Shown here piece after piece: positions 15,400 through 23,454 of a stretch of 28,416 bases of DNA. The first letter of the stretch is position 1; each line of letters starts with the position of its first letter. The DNA comes from a virus. The stretch covers positions 1 to 28,416 of IMG/VR virus record IMGVR_UViG_3300020180_000098. The stretch is one strand, 5' to 3'. Below the pieces are notes generated by a model that searched no databases, was not told the origin of the DNA, and worked only from the letters and a program-made list of their open reading frames with translations. The position numbers were made by a program, and so were the translations under genes.

Positions 15400-15624
15400 T
15401 TACGATTTAGCGCGCATTAAATCGTTTACTAATGTGACTACAAAATTTGCAACTGTAGCCGCGCTTGATTCTGTTGAGCTAAGCGTTCTTAGCGCATTAA
15501 ATCCATTGCTTGAGTAACCGTTAAAGCCCCCTGCTGTGTAGCTTGTAAGCAATGATATTGGTGACAATACAGTGAAGCCTACTCTCTTTGTATAATCTAT
15601 TTCGTTTGTGTTTAAATCTGGCAT
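15400..15624 (-). CDS. Small unknown protein of the neck/tail module
   Basis: 74 aa. GGGGATAT precedes the ATG at 15624, a strong Shine-Dalgarno. The product is Ser/Thr/Gly/Asn-rich with a GGFNGYSSNGFNALR segment near the middle. No membrane segment, Cys or known motif is seen. It stands alone between the tail terminator-like gene and the tail tube gene, with gaps of 17 and 35 bases. Likely a minor virion or assembly protein; function unknown. Confidence 0.6.
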   Translation of the reverse strand: MPDLNTNEIDYTKRVGFTVLSPISLLTSYTAGGFNGYSSNGFNALRTLSSTESSAATVANFVVTLVNDLMRAKS

Positions 15625-15641
15625 ATATCCCCTATTTTATT

Positions 15642-16112
15642 TTATATTTGTTTAATCGCGGAAAATCTGGCTATGGATCGATAGCAATCTATGTCTGCCA
15701 CCGTCTCTTTTATTGGTGCGTCTATTGATATCGGATCTTCTTGATAATCAATAACCCCATCCCATGAGCTACCTAGCTGTGCTCTTACTACGTCTATTAA
15801 TAATGACATAGCATCTACTACTAAATTAAAATTAGTACCATCTGTGTCTATTTGTTTGGTGTATCTAACCTCGCATAAAAATTTATATACTGGTCTACTG
15901 AATCCCCCTATTTCAGGCTGTGACACTTCGCTTCTTGAAACTACGTACTCAAAGAAATTTAATTCTTGCGTGAAACTTCCCTCTGTAATTTCTTTTTCTG
16001 ATTCTGGTGATAATTCATAGTCTAAGGCTTTGTTTGTAATGTTTAAAATAGCAGAATTTTCAAATACTTTAGTTTTCCACTTATCCCTAATATCGTTCTC
16101 GATTGTTGTCAT
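15642..16112 (-). CDS. Tail terminator / tail completion-like protein
   Basis: 156 aa. The start overlaps the stop of the connector gene by four bases (ATGA). N-terminal helix (IENDIRDKWKTKVFEN), then strands with RPVYKFLCEVRYTKQIDTDG and a helix NLVVDAMSLLIDVVRAQLG, then a strand-rich end. This alpha/beta layout and length are typical of the small neck proteins that close the tail tube at the head end. Place between head-tail connector and tail tube genes supports it. No diagnostic residue is known for the family, so the name is by context. Confidence 0.55.
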   Translation of the reverse strand: MTTIENDIRDKWKTKVFENSAILNITNKALDYELSPESEKEITEGSFTQELNFFEYVVSRSEVSQPEIGGFSRPVYKFLCEVRYTKQIDTDGTNFNLVVDAMSLLIDVVRAQLGSSWDGVIDYQEDPISIDAPIKETVADIDCYRSIARFSAIKQI

Positions 16113-16834
16113 CTGCTAACGTCTATTACTCTTGCTGATTTAGTTATGATTGAATCTTCTTTGCCGTCTCCATCTGTGTCTTGTGGAAAACTTGTACTTG
16201 CTAAAATCTCTTTGTATCTGTTCTGAAATATGATTGCTAGCTTTTCAAATTTATCACCTTGAAAGCCTTTAGCTATTTGTGTTTCTGCCATTAATATTAT
16301 TGCTTTATAAGCTAATGCAAACTTAGCGTCTTCTAAATCGCCTAGTCTAACCCAAACTTTTTTCCCGAATTTTAATCGCATTAAAGTTTCTGCTTCTTCT
16401 AGAAACGTACCTAGCTGTGAATCACTAATGTAATTACTAACCCCTGCCCAAACGTCTTTAATATCTTGTAGCGATGTTCCGGGCTTACTTATAGCTACTT
16501 CTGCGCGCGAGATAGTGAAACTTCTTATTTTAGTCTGCACGCTCCCTGCTGTTTGCAGTACGTACTTAATTGCTTCCCAGTATTCAATTTCTGCATTACT
16601 ACTTTCTGGATCTGGATCTGTTACTGCTGTGAATTGATAATCATAGCTTGAATTATTAGCTGTCCAGGCTGTTATAGTTTGCGTCGCCCCTGTGCCTGCT
16701 ATCGCGTCTATTCTCGTTGGCTGCATAGTAAATAAGTATATAGTAGGTGATTGTGAGGGTAACGACAAAGCCCCCTCACCATCATCTACTATGAAGCTTC
16801 TAGTAATACTTTTACCAAAAACAGGTTTACTCAT
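16109..16834 (-). CDS. Head-tail connector (gp6/gp15-like adaptor) with extra beta domain
   Basis: 241 aa. The first ~110 residues are beta-rich with SPTIYLFTMQPTRIDAIAG, looking like an appended beta-sandwich. From about residue 120 (SLQDIKDVWAGVSNYIS) the sequence becomes helical: FLEEAETLMRLKFG, FALAYKAIILMAETQIAKGF and a last helix LAIIFQNRYKEIL. That helical bundle matches head-tail adaptor proteins (HK97 gp6, SPP1 gp15 type), which bind the portal. Near the C-terminus is DTDGDGKED (219-227), spaced like a calcium-binding loop. ATGA overlaps exist on both sides. The adaptor call is fair; the N-terminal domain is unexplained. Confidence 0.55.
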   Translation of the reverse strand: MSKPVFGKSITRSFIVDDGEGALSLPSQSPTIYLFTMQPTRIDAIAGTGATQTITAWTANNSSYDYQFTAVTDPDPESSNAEIEYWEAIKYVLQTAGSVQTKIRSFTISRAEVAISKPGTSLQDIKDVWAGVSNYISDSQLGTFLEEAETLMRLKFGKKVWVRLGDLEDAKFALAYKAIILMAETQIAKGFQGDKFEKLAIIFQNRYKEILASTSFPQDTDGDGKEDSIITKSARVIDVSR

Positions 16835-16995
16835 TTGCGATTACCTTCTACACGCTCGGCAACTTTTCTAGCTTCGTTTAAAGCTTGCTCGTATGTAACC
16901 TTAGAATTGCCCTTCTGAATTTCGTAATCTTTAAATCTTTTACCCAATTCTTCTATGGCTTTTCTTACCTGTTTTTCGTTTCTAGGCTTGTTCAT
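16831..16995 (-). CDS. 54-aa basic protein, small neck-region gene
   Basis: A short frame runs from the ATG at 16995 to the TGA at 16831-16833. The product, starting MNKPRNEKQVRK and ending VEGNRK, is highly charged and predicted to be two helices. It overlaps the upstream gene by 14 bases and the downstream gene by ATGA, so it exactly fills an otherwise empty 150-base stretch. The ribosome binding site is weak (AAAAGG, about eight bases off). Packing is the main reason to believe it; function unknown. Confidence 0.6.
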   Translation of the reverse strand: MNKPRNEKQVRKAIEELGKRFKDYEIQKGNSKVTYEQALNEARKVAERVEGNRK

Positions 16996-17389
16996 CTGTA
17001 GTAACCTTTTTACGTTTTTCTAGTCTTGATTTTAATTCTGACAATTCTTCTTCTGCTGCGATTCTTGCGGCTCTTTCATTGTCTAGTGCAACACTTCCAC
17101 CCTTAGCGGTTTCTAATGCGACTTGTAGATCTAAATTTTGCTCTATCGGTAGCTTATATTTTAAAAGCTTCCAACCTTTTTTAAGCAATGCAAAGACTGC
17201 CGTTGGTGTTCCTAGAGAGCCGGCGAATGGTAGTTCTCTGATTTCTGCTGCTTCTGTAATAACGCTTGATTCGTTGTGACTGCCAATCATGCCCCAAAGC
17301 ATATAAGCTGCTGGTTGTTTGGTCTCTCTGTCAATTGGCTCTTTGTGTTTTTCTAACAATACTTCAAAGTTAGCTTCGTTTATATTCAT
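16982..17389 (-). CDS. Unknown protein following the capsid terminator
   Basis: 135 aa. The N-terminal ~90 residues are mixed, with YMLWGMIGSHNES and a segment ELPFAGSLGTPTAVFALLKKGWKLLKYKLP. The C-terminal ~40 residues form a charged coiled coil rich in Ala, Glu and Arg (ERAARIAAEEELSELKSRLEKRKK). It is the first gene after the intrinsic terminator that follows the capsid gene; a GGA lies about 11 bases before the ATG. Position suggests a head decoration, head-tail joining or assembly factor, but no family is recognised. Confidence 0.6.
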   Translation of the reverse strand: MNINEANFEVLLEKHKEPIDRETKQPAAYMLWGMIGSHNESSVITEAAEIRELPFAGSLGTPTAVFALLKKGWKLLKYKLPIEQNLDLQVALETAKGGSVALDNERAARIAAEEELSELKSRLEKRKKVTTDEQA

Positions 17390-17401
17390 CTATTTATTTC
17401 C

Positions 17402-17433
17402 AAAAAAAAGAGAGGCATTTTCAGCCCCTCTTT
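17402..17433 (-). terminator. Intrinsic terminator after the major capsid gene
   Basis: In sense orientation the arms are 17433-17424 and 17416-17407: AAAGAGGGGC pairs with GCCTCTCTTT, ten pairs with one G-U, around a seven-base loop, running directly into a U-tract encoded by the A run at 17402-17408. It lies 28 bases past the capsid stop, in the longest non-coding interval of the window (about 70 bases). Confidence 0.88.
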
Positions 17434-17460
17434 ATTAATCTCATTTCAAAAGTGTAAGAA

Positions 17461-18339
17461 TTACGCTTTAGAAATTATTCTGCTTGCTGTCAAATCGTTC
17501 CACTCTGCCTCTCCATGGTACAAGTAACTAGAAACTTCGAACCCAAATGATGGATTGCCTCTTCCTACTTCAATCACCATAGTTCTCGGCGCGCTGTTTG
17601 CTGCTGTTGCAAAAGTGATCGCTGGATCAAATACGCAACCAACGTCATCAACACCACCGTTAGCGGTCGGTAGATTAAATGCTCTAAAGCACGTAACCCC
17701 TGGCATCTGTCCGATCAATCCGTTTGGTGCTGCATTATCTGTGCCTGGTGTACCCAACAAGCTTAAGAATATTGGCAAACCAAAAGCTGAAGCAGTTGTT
17801 GAAGTCATTTCTTTTTTTAGATTTAATTCTTGTTTTAAAGATAGTACTGCAACTAAATTACCAACTGCCCCGTTGCTGTTTGCAATTACGTTGTAAACTG
17901 CATCCATCAACTTATCTTTAGATAGGTCGGTATTTGTAGTACCGGCTGTGTTGGAAATGTTAGTAAACAATGAGCTTAACGCTGTATCCCAACGTCTAGC
18001 CAATGCCTGCCCTTGCTTTTCTGCAAGTACTGCCGGACTAGCTCCAATAAGGTCTGATGCTTCAACGGAAACAAAAGAACAAACTACTTCTTTCACTACT
18101 GAAACTTGTACCTTAGCAGTTTGGTACTGCGATAGAGTCGTATAATTCGCCCCTTCTGCTACTGCTGAGGTTGAGCTGGTTAGTGATCCGTCTCTCGATA
18201 CGGTAAAGATATCAGTCTTTGCCGGGATATCGAACCCTCTGCAAAGAGCTGGCATTACCGCTTTTTTTACTAGTGCTTGCGATAGCACATCTAAATATTC
18301 CTCACTTGCGTAAGCAAGTCCTGATTTAACTGTTGACAT
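17461..18339 (-). CDS. Major capsid protein (HK97-like fold, predicted)
   Basis: 292 aa; AAGGAAAA precedes the ATG. The N-terminus (SGLAYASEEYLDVLSQALVKKAVM) and the following TVSRDGSLTSSTSAVAEGANYTT resemble the strands and loop of HK97-type capsid subunits. VVCSFVSVEASDLIG and ALARRWDTALSSLF match the spine helix region, and the C-terminus FEVSSYLYHGEAEWNDLTASRI is typical of the same group. It directly follows the scaffold gene and precedes a strong terminator, as befits the most abundant product. No N-terminal prohead extension like the HK97 delta domain is seen, in line with a separate scaffold. Confidence 0.88.
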   Translation of the reverse strand: MSTVKSGLAYASEEYLDVLSQALVKKAVMPALCRGFDIPAKTDIFTVSRDGSLTSSTSAVAEGANYTTLSQYQTAKVQVSVVKEVVCSFVSVEASDLIGASPAVLAEKQGQALARRWDTALSSLFTNISNTAGTTNTDLSKDKLMDAVYNVIANSNGAVGNLVAVLSLKQELNLKKEMTSTTASAFGLPIFLSLLGTPGTDNAAPNGLIGQMPGVTCFRAFNLPTANGGVDDVGCVFDPAITFATAANSAPRTMVIEVGRGNPSFGFEVSSYLYHGEAEWNDLTASRIISKA

Positions 18340-18358
18340 ATATTTTCCTTTTTTAAAA

Positions 18359-19066
18359 TTATCCTAATAATTGTTTGCTAAGTTTGGCTCTAACCTCTAA
18401 AGGGTATTTCTGCCGTTCTTCGCTACTCATTCTTCCCCATTTTTCCACTGTCAAATTTCCCCCTGCATCGCTGCCCGTGACTACCTTTCCGCTGTTAGCC
18501 CCTCCTGAGAGAGTTTGCGCTTTAAATAGGAAGGATCTTTCTTGTATGAGTTCTTGTTTATAATCTTCTACGGTCATAAGCTCTGAAGGTTTATCTTTTT
18601 TGTATCTTGCTTTGCCGCTCTCGTCTTTGATTATTAAATTGTTTTTGTCGTCAATATCACAATTTTTCCGGATAAAGTCTTTTACTATATCCTCTGTTTT
18701 GTCTGCTAAATCTGTTGCGAGCTGTGAGTAAACTTTGTCCACTATGGTTAATTCTCGCAACTGTTTTTGTACGTTGTTTAAGCTTAAATCTTTAGCATCT
18801 AATTCTGTTTGAACACCTTTTCTAATTTCTGTTTCTTTTTCTTTGATTAGACTTTCAATTTGTTCTGGGGTTTTAGCCGCTTCTTTTCTGATTAATTCAT
18901 AATCTGATAGCTTGCCGGAGATAGTTTTAGGATCGCCATACTTCTTATATTCTTCTAATTCTCTTTTGTAAGTTTCAGCTTCTCCTATTGATTTATCAGC
19001 CTTGTTTCTAACTGAGTCGTATTCTGCTCTTGTTACTGTTTGTGCTTCTGCTGTTTCTTCTGACAT
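18359..19066 (-). CDS. Capsid scaffold protein
   Basis: 235 aa, highly charged, rich in Glu and Lys. Residues about 10-120 form long helices and coiled coil (YKRELEEYKKYGD, IESLIKEKETEI, NNVQKQLRELT). A Gly/Ser segment at about 193-206 (SGGANSGKVVTGSDAG) separates a short C-terminal helical tail with EKWGRMSSEERQKYPLE, where scaffold proteins commonly bind the capsid. AAGGG lies five bases before the ATG. Place just upstream of the capsid gene and composition are diagnostic. No protease motif is found in it or beside it, so scaffold removal may not need a phage protease. Confidence 0.85.
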   Translation of the reverse strand: MSEETAEAQTVTRAEYDSVRNKADKSIGEAETYKRELEEYKKYGDPKTISGKLSDYELIRKEAAKTPEQIESLIKEKETEIRKGVQTELDAKDLSLNNVQKQLRELTIVDKVYSQLATDLADKTEDIVKDFIRKNCDIDDKNNLIIKDESGKARYKKDKPSELMTVEDYKQELIQERSFLFKAQTLSGGANSGKVVTGSDAGGNLTVEKWGRMSSEERQKYPLEVRAKLSKQLLG

Positions 19067-19067
19067 T

Positions 19068-19472
19068 TCAACCCTTCATTTTTTGTTGTATTTGCAATTT
19101 TTGTTTTTCAGATAATCCGAAAAACTTTCGCAAACTTTGATTTTTAATTGCTTTTATAACTTCTTGCTCTAAAAAGAAGATTCGCCCTATTAATCCTTTG
19201 CCGCTCTTGATGGCTGTGGTCTGCATAGCCTTTAGCATTTGACCGGTGAATCTTAAATCAGGTTTTGTGCTTCTCCCCTTTCTAACTTTCCATCGCTCAT
19301 ATTTTTTTGTGTATGGTGCTAGCGCGCTGTCTACTCCCTGACCTTTTGCTACTCTTTCTAAAATCTGGTCTTTAGCGTCTGCCATGGCTATATTAAGTTT
19401 TTTTAACTTTTTATCTCTAATCTTTTTTGCTGCCTTTATTGCGTCAAACGTAGACTTAAATCTAATCCCCAT
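19068..19472 (-). CDS. Phage virion morphogenesis protein (Mu gpG-like)
   Basis: 134 aa, preceded by AAGGAG seven bases before the ATG. It has the family pattern seen in Mu gpG / phage virion morphogenesis proteins: an N-terminal basic helix, APYTKKYERWKVRKG at about 51-65, DLRFTGQMLKAM at about 72-83, and FFGLSEKQK near 117-125. The family is used in neck or tail completion. In Mu-like phages it also lies just after the gpF gene and before scaffold/capsid, as here. Overlaps the gpF-like gene by 11 bases. Confidence 0.75.
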   Translation of the reverse strand: MGIRFKSTFDAIKAAKKIRDKKLKKLNIAMADAKDQILERVAKGQGVDSALAPYTKKYERWKVRKGRSTKPDLRFTGQMLKAMQTTAIKSGKGLIGRIFFLEQEVIKAIKNQSLRKFFGLSEKQKLQIQQKMKG

Positions 19473-20247
19473 AGCCTAGCTCCTTAGCTCTTTCTTGACT
19501 GATAGCCACCCACTGATGGCGGCAATTGTAACCACCTGCGTATATCATAACGTCCAAACCTTTCGGTGCATCTGGTGCGCTGTTTAATTCTTGTATTTCT
19601 TCAAGTGTATATATTGCTGGATCTCTATCTAATACTTTCTGGCAAAACGGTCTTGTAATATCGTCACTCGGGCCGCGGTAAACAAATAGTTCTAAGCCTA
19701 GTTCTTTAGCTTTGTTCGCTGATACGGCGCGAGAGAATCCGGATAATAAAGTATCTACTTCTGTCTTTATTTGAGACTCTAAAACGTTCGTACTTTTTAA
19801 TAATATTTCGCGCACATTGGGTCTTTCCCCTGCTAAAACACCGCGCATTAAAGAGCTGGCAACATCATCAATATATGGATTAATTAATCTGGTAACTTTC
19901 TTGTAATCAAAATTTATAAGCTCGTCCACGACTGCTTTATCTGCACCGCTAAAGGCTTTCTCTATTCCTACTATTGAAAATTGTTTTTTTAAGAAACGAA
20001 TTTCATCGCCGTAAGCTTCTTGAATTTGCTTAACTACACCTTCTAGCCCCTGGTCTATTAGTCCTTGCTGTAACCCTGCTAGTACCGCTAATTGCCCCTG
20101 TAAATCTTTCCCTTCTAAATTAGTTAGTGCTGGTATTTGCGTATCTAAAAATCTTCCTAACCGACTTAAAAAAAGCTTAAGGTTTTTAGCCTTTATTTTT
20201 TCGTTTATCTTAATGTTATCTGTTATTAGATCATTAAGCTTACCCAC
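19462..20247 (-). CDS. Minor head protein, Mu gpF / SPP1 gp7-like
   Basis: 261 aa, starting at a GTG (20245-20247) with AGAGG six bases upstream and overlapping the portal stop. The C-terminal ~65 residues hold the family signature: YRGPSDDITRPFCQKVLDRDP, then GGYNCRHQWVAI near residue 240, with the paired Cys and His thought to bind metal. The N-terminal ~190 residues are helical. In SPP1 and Mu these proteins bind the portal, enter the procapsid with it, and help DNA ejection. Gene order portal-gpF-gpG agrees. Confidence 0.85.
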   Translation of the reverse strand: MGKLNDLITDNIKINEKIKAKNLKLFLSRLGRFLDTQIPALTNLEGKDLQGQLAVLAGLQQGLIDQGLEGVVKQIQEAYGDEIRFLKKQFSIVGIEKAFSGADKAVVDELINFDYKKVTRLINPYIDDVASSLMRGVLAGERPNVREILLKSTNVLESQIKTEVDTLLSGFSRAVSANKAKELGLELFVYRGPSDDITRPFCQKVLDRDPAIYTLEEIQELNSAPDAPKGLDVMIYAGGYNCRHQWVAISQERAKELGYGD

Positions 20248-21763
20248 CTAATGCCTCTGCTACTGCTGCGTTCTGTGTCTCCGGCGGCTCTACTTTGCTA
20301 CCTGCCTCCAAAGATTTTAATGCTATTTTTAAACCTTCTTTAGATAGATCCATTTTATACACTGCTTTTTTTAGTGCTTCTTTTTGAATATCTGGATACT
20401 GCCCTATCAGGTCTCTGAACATCGAGTAAACCTTAATAAATGAGTCTAAATCATTTGTATTAATGTCTTTATTGATTTCATAAGTTAAATCTTTAGGTGC
20501 ATTTCTAGAGTAAGAGGCATAGTTAATCAAGGCTTCGTTTGTATGATTCTCGATGTCTTCTAAGGTCGATTGTATTAGGGCTATAGTGTTAGATTTTTCT
20601 TCCAATAAGCTATCTGCTGCCTGCACTAATTTAGAGTCACCCGATAGCATTCTGAGTTGATTTAGCCCTAGTTTAAAAGCGTTGCTGATACTGTCCGCCT
20701 CTGCTCTCTCGTGTGCTGCTGTGTCTACTGGGTCAACTGTCACTACTGATGAACCTGGCGGTAGTATTATCCAAGAAGTCTCATTGTTGTAACCTATATC
20801 GTCAACTTCGCCACTTGCCCCCGGAATAATAAAGGTTTTTTGATATCCCTGATTATGTAAAATATTATCTTTGCTCGACCTCAAATTATGATATCTCAAA
20901 GTTTCCTGACAGACATCTTTAATCCAAGAAACGTCTTGTAGAATTGCTATAGGTACTTGCTGTAATTGTGTTAGTTCTGCTTCTTGCTCTATCCATTGAG
21001 TAGAGTCTATCAGCTCCCCCCCTGTGATTTCTGGTCGCATCGAACCTTCTTTTTTCTCGGCTCTATAAATTCGTCTAATAACTTGATTGTTGAGCATCGA
21101 ATAAGATCTTGACATTCTGTAAATTTCTGGCTCTTGCGTTTCGTCTTCACGCTCCTGTATTTCATCGTAAACATAACGACCAAACTTTAGCTTACCTGCG
21201 CTATCGCCTCGTCCTACTCGTTGCCAATCGACAAAGGATAAAGGATTTATAGCAGTAAGAAACGCCCTAGCCCCTTGCTCTTGCGCCTGTGCTTGAGTAA
21301 GGGCTGTATGTTTAATCGAGTCGGCAAAGACTACGCTTTTGCCATAAATCAAATAAGGCTCTGCAATTTTCGTTTTAATAAATGAGGGTAGACTTGTATT
21401 TTCACCGTCTATATCGTCGTACTGCTTGCCTAAGAAACTTAATAAACCTGCGCTTGCTTTGCCTTCACCTTTAAAAAAGAATGATATCAAAAGACTTGTT
21501 ATGATTTCGGGTAGGTTTAAATATCTAGTTCTGTTTCTTCTTCTAGCTAAATGCTTAGACCCTTTTGCGTTGGGAAGCTCCCCAGTTTTGCTTTCTTCTA
21601 TGGCATGAAGCCATAGGTAGGCTGGATTTCTGCACATAACATCATGACGCCCCTCGTACATGTCTTTAATTAGCTGATATTCTTCTCTTGACCAAACGTA
21701 TTCAGGATTTAGGTACAGTGTTTTGCTCAAATTGCTCTTTTTATAAATTGTTAATTCCGACAA
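20240..21763 (-). CDS. Portal protein
   Basis: 507 aa. The first usable start is a TTG at 21763 (after an in-frame TAG upstream and no ATG until residue 35); it lies inside the terminase end and an AAGAAGG touches it, so the true start could be this or slightly further on. Portal features include YLNLPEIITSLLISFFFKG (about 80-98), IAEPYLIYGKSVVFAD for the wing, and a long helical region at about 355-430 (EADSISNAFKLGLNQLRMLSG) for stem and crown. The C-terminus ends in an acidic/Ala-rich tail. It forms the dodecameric ring for DNA entry and exit. It sits between terminase and gpF genes. Confidence 0.85.
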   Translation of the reverse strand: MSELTIYKKSNLSKTLYLNPEYVWSREEYQLIKDMYEGRHDVMCRNPAYLWLHAIEESKTGELPNAKGSKHLARRRNRTRYLNLPEIITSLLISFFFKGEGKASAGLLSFLGKQYDDIDGENTSLPSFIKTKIAEPYLIYGKSVVFADSIKHTALTQAQAQEQGARAFLTAINPLSFVDWQRVGRGDSAGKLKFGRYVYDEIQEREDETQEPEIYRMSRSYSMLNNQVIRRIYRAEKKEGSMRPEITGGELIDSTQWIEQEAELTQLQQVPIAILQDVSWIKDVCQETLRYHNLRSSKDNILHNQGYQKTFIIPGASGEVDDIGYNNETSWIILPPGSSVVTVDPVDTAAHERAEADSISNAFKLGLNQLRMLSGDSKLVQAADSLLEEKSNTIALIQSTLEDIENHTNEALINYASYSRNAPKDLTYEINKDINTNDLDSFIKVYSMFRDLIGQYPDIQKEALKKAVYKMDLSKEGLKIALKSLEAGSKVEPPETQNAAVAEALGG

Positions 21764-23099
21764 CCTTCTTAGCTCTCGGTTTTTCTAGATTTTCAGATTT
21801 CGTTATTCTCCATAGTGCATAACCAAACGCGTCGCTCCAATGCGACCACATATCGTTTCTCTCTTTCTGTAAAATAAATGTACCAGGCACTAATTGAGTT
21901 TTTGAAAACGAATGATGCAAGTTTTGGCACGTAGTATCAACCTTGATCCTATCGTACGCCATAAGCGCATTCACTCTCTCCAATCTTGGTCTTACATCTG
22001 GATTGTCCGAGGGTACTTTTAAAACTATTTTTCCGTACCCAATGCTTTTTAGGTACTTAATTATATTATCGTAATCGCTGCCGTCGGTTTTCCAACTGCC
22101 ATGATTTCCCGATACGTCGCCGTCAATCTCTATTAGCGTATCCCCAAATATTTCCACTGGGTATTGATGCCCAAAGTCTGTAACAGCATCGAGTAAACCT
22201 TTAGCTTCTCCGTCACTTACTCCATGCACCTCAAACACTTCTCTTCTAGTGTATAGTTTCTCGTGGTAAAATCTTTGAAAGCATACCCAGGCAAGAGGCG
22301 ATTTATTAAAATCCCACGCTAAATTTAATGTACGTTTTGGGTCTTTGTATGTTTTAAATACTCTTACCCTAGCTTCTGAATATTCCCAGTATGCTGTCCC
22401 CTTTACAAAGTCGGCAAATTCACCAAGTGTATAACTTCTTTTCTTTGCTTCGTCATGTCCATAAGCTTGTAAAACTTCTTCTACGTAGCCCGGTCTTATA
22501 AATTTATTATCGGCAGTGTGAAGAATAAACCTAACTTTGTTAAGTTTCTCGTCTACCCCTTCCGGAAAATCTGCTAGCTTTCTCCAATGTGTATCCCCTT
22601 CTGGTGTGCCTTCTAATAGCCATTGCAACCTATTTGATTTAGGCGATCTCATACGCCCGGTAAGCTTGCCAAAAGCTGTCTCTTTTAATAATCCTGGCTC
22701 TGTCACCCATATATGAGTGATGTTTGAACCTACTAAATTCTGCGCTTTTTCTGCTGACCTAAAACTTATTGTTACGTTATTTTTAAAAACTATTTTTGGT
22801 CGTCCTGAGGTATTAAGTTTATAGTCTTCCCCCTCGTGCATGTTGTAGATCTTCTCTAAGATTTCTACAATCGTCGTAATGCATGGATCTTCTATCTGGG
22901 CGTACGTGGGAGCAATCACCCAACTAGTAGAGTTCGGAGCATTATTAATTTCTAATGCTAGATAGAGGTGCCAAATTGCTGCGCCCCAACTGCCGCCGGC
23001 TCCTAAGCCTTTAGTAATATGAAACTTTCTAAATGGTGTGTTGTCCTGTAAAATCTTGTGCGTCCACCATGGAATGAGAGACTTAAGCTTTTCACCCAT
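21741..23099 (-). CDS. Terminase large subunit (ATPase-nuclease)
   Basis: 452 aa. It packages DNA into the procapsid and cuts concatemers. ATPase part: a P-loop-like segment KGLGAGGSWGAA at 30-41, adenine-side region WVIAPTYAQIED at 60-71, Walker B-like HIWVTEP at 129-135 with Glu134, and coupling motif LLEGTPEG at 161-168. Nuclease part: AWDFN with Asp263, GDTLIEIDGDVSG with Asp320 and Asp328, and WSDAFGYALW with Asp423, the three-acidic RNase H-type site. Odd points: Lys is missing at the usual P-loop place (Gly36; GGC GGC AGT codons) and Walker B has Thr where Asp is usual. Start overlaps the small subunit gene by eight bases. Confidence 0.92.
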   Translation of the reverse strand: MGEKLKSLIPWWTHKILQDNTPFRKFHITKGLGAGGSWGAAIWHLYLALEINNAPNSTSWVIAPTYAQIEDPCITTIVEILEKIYNMHEGEDYKLNTSGRPKIVFKNNVTISFRSAEKAQNLVGSNITHIWVTEPGLLKETAFGKLTGRMRSPKSNRLQWLLEGTPEGDTHWRKLADFPEGVDEKLNKVRFILHTADNKFIRPGYVEEVLQAYGHDEAKKRSYTLGEFADFVKGTAYWEYSEARVRVFKTYKDPKRTLNLAWDFNKSPLAWVCFQRFYHEKLYTRREVFEVHGVSDGEAKGLLDAVTDFGHQYPVEIFGDTLIEIDGDVSGNHGSWKTDGSDYDNIIKYLKSIGYGKIVLKVPSDNPDVRPRLERVNALMAYDRIKVDTTCQNLHHSFSKTQLVPGTFILQKERNDMWSHWSDAFGYALWRITKSENLEKPRAKKVVGINNL

Positions 23100-23454
23100 C
23101 TTCTTTTAATCTTTCTGGCTTGTCTTCTGCTTGTAAGATTATTGTTTTCTTTTCTTCTTTTGTTTCTAAATCTTGATCTGTTTTCTCGCGCCACTGTAAG
23201 CGAGTTTTGCAAAGAAATATTATCATTGCGGTGTTCCCCTTACTTGCTGCTCCGAATGCCCACCCTGCAACTTTAGCGTTAGCAATAGCTATGCCTCGCT
23301 TGAGTTCTGTTTTAAAATATTTCTGGATCGTACATTCGCCGCATTCCATAATCGTGGCTATTTGCTCGGCTGGTAATCCGATCCCTGCAAGAGATTCAAC
23401 TTTTGCTTTCTCTTCTTTTGTGGCGTTTGAGTATTTATGTGGTTTCGGTGCCAT
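23092..23454 (-). CDS. Terminase small subunit (putative)
   Basis: 120 aa; GAGG lies six bases before the ATG. The N-terminus has a helix-turn-helix-like part at about 13-50 (VESLAGIGLPAEQIATIMECGECTIQKYF), followed by GIAIANAKVAGWAFGAASKGNTAMIIFLCKTRLQWRE (51-88 region), a pattern familiar from small terminases of this type. The C-terminus is charged (EEKKTII, then KPERLKED) and would bind the large subunit. It recognises the packaging site on concatemeric DNA. It overlaps the methyltransferase gene by 20 bases and the large terminase gene by eight. Confidence 0.82.
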   Translation of the reverse strand: MAPKPHKYSNATKEEKAKVESLAGIGLPAEQIATIMECGECTIQKYFKTELKRGIAIANAKVAGWAFGAASKGNTAMIIFLCKTRLQWREKTDQDLETKEEKKTIILQAEDKPERLKEDG

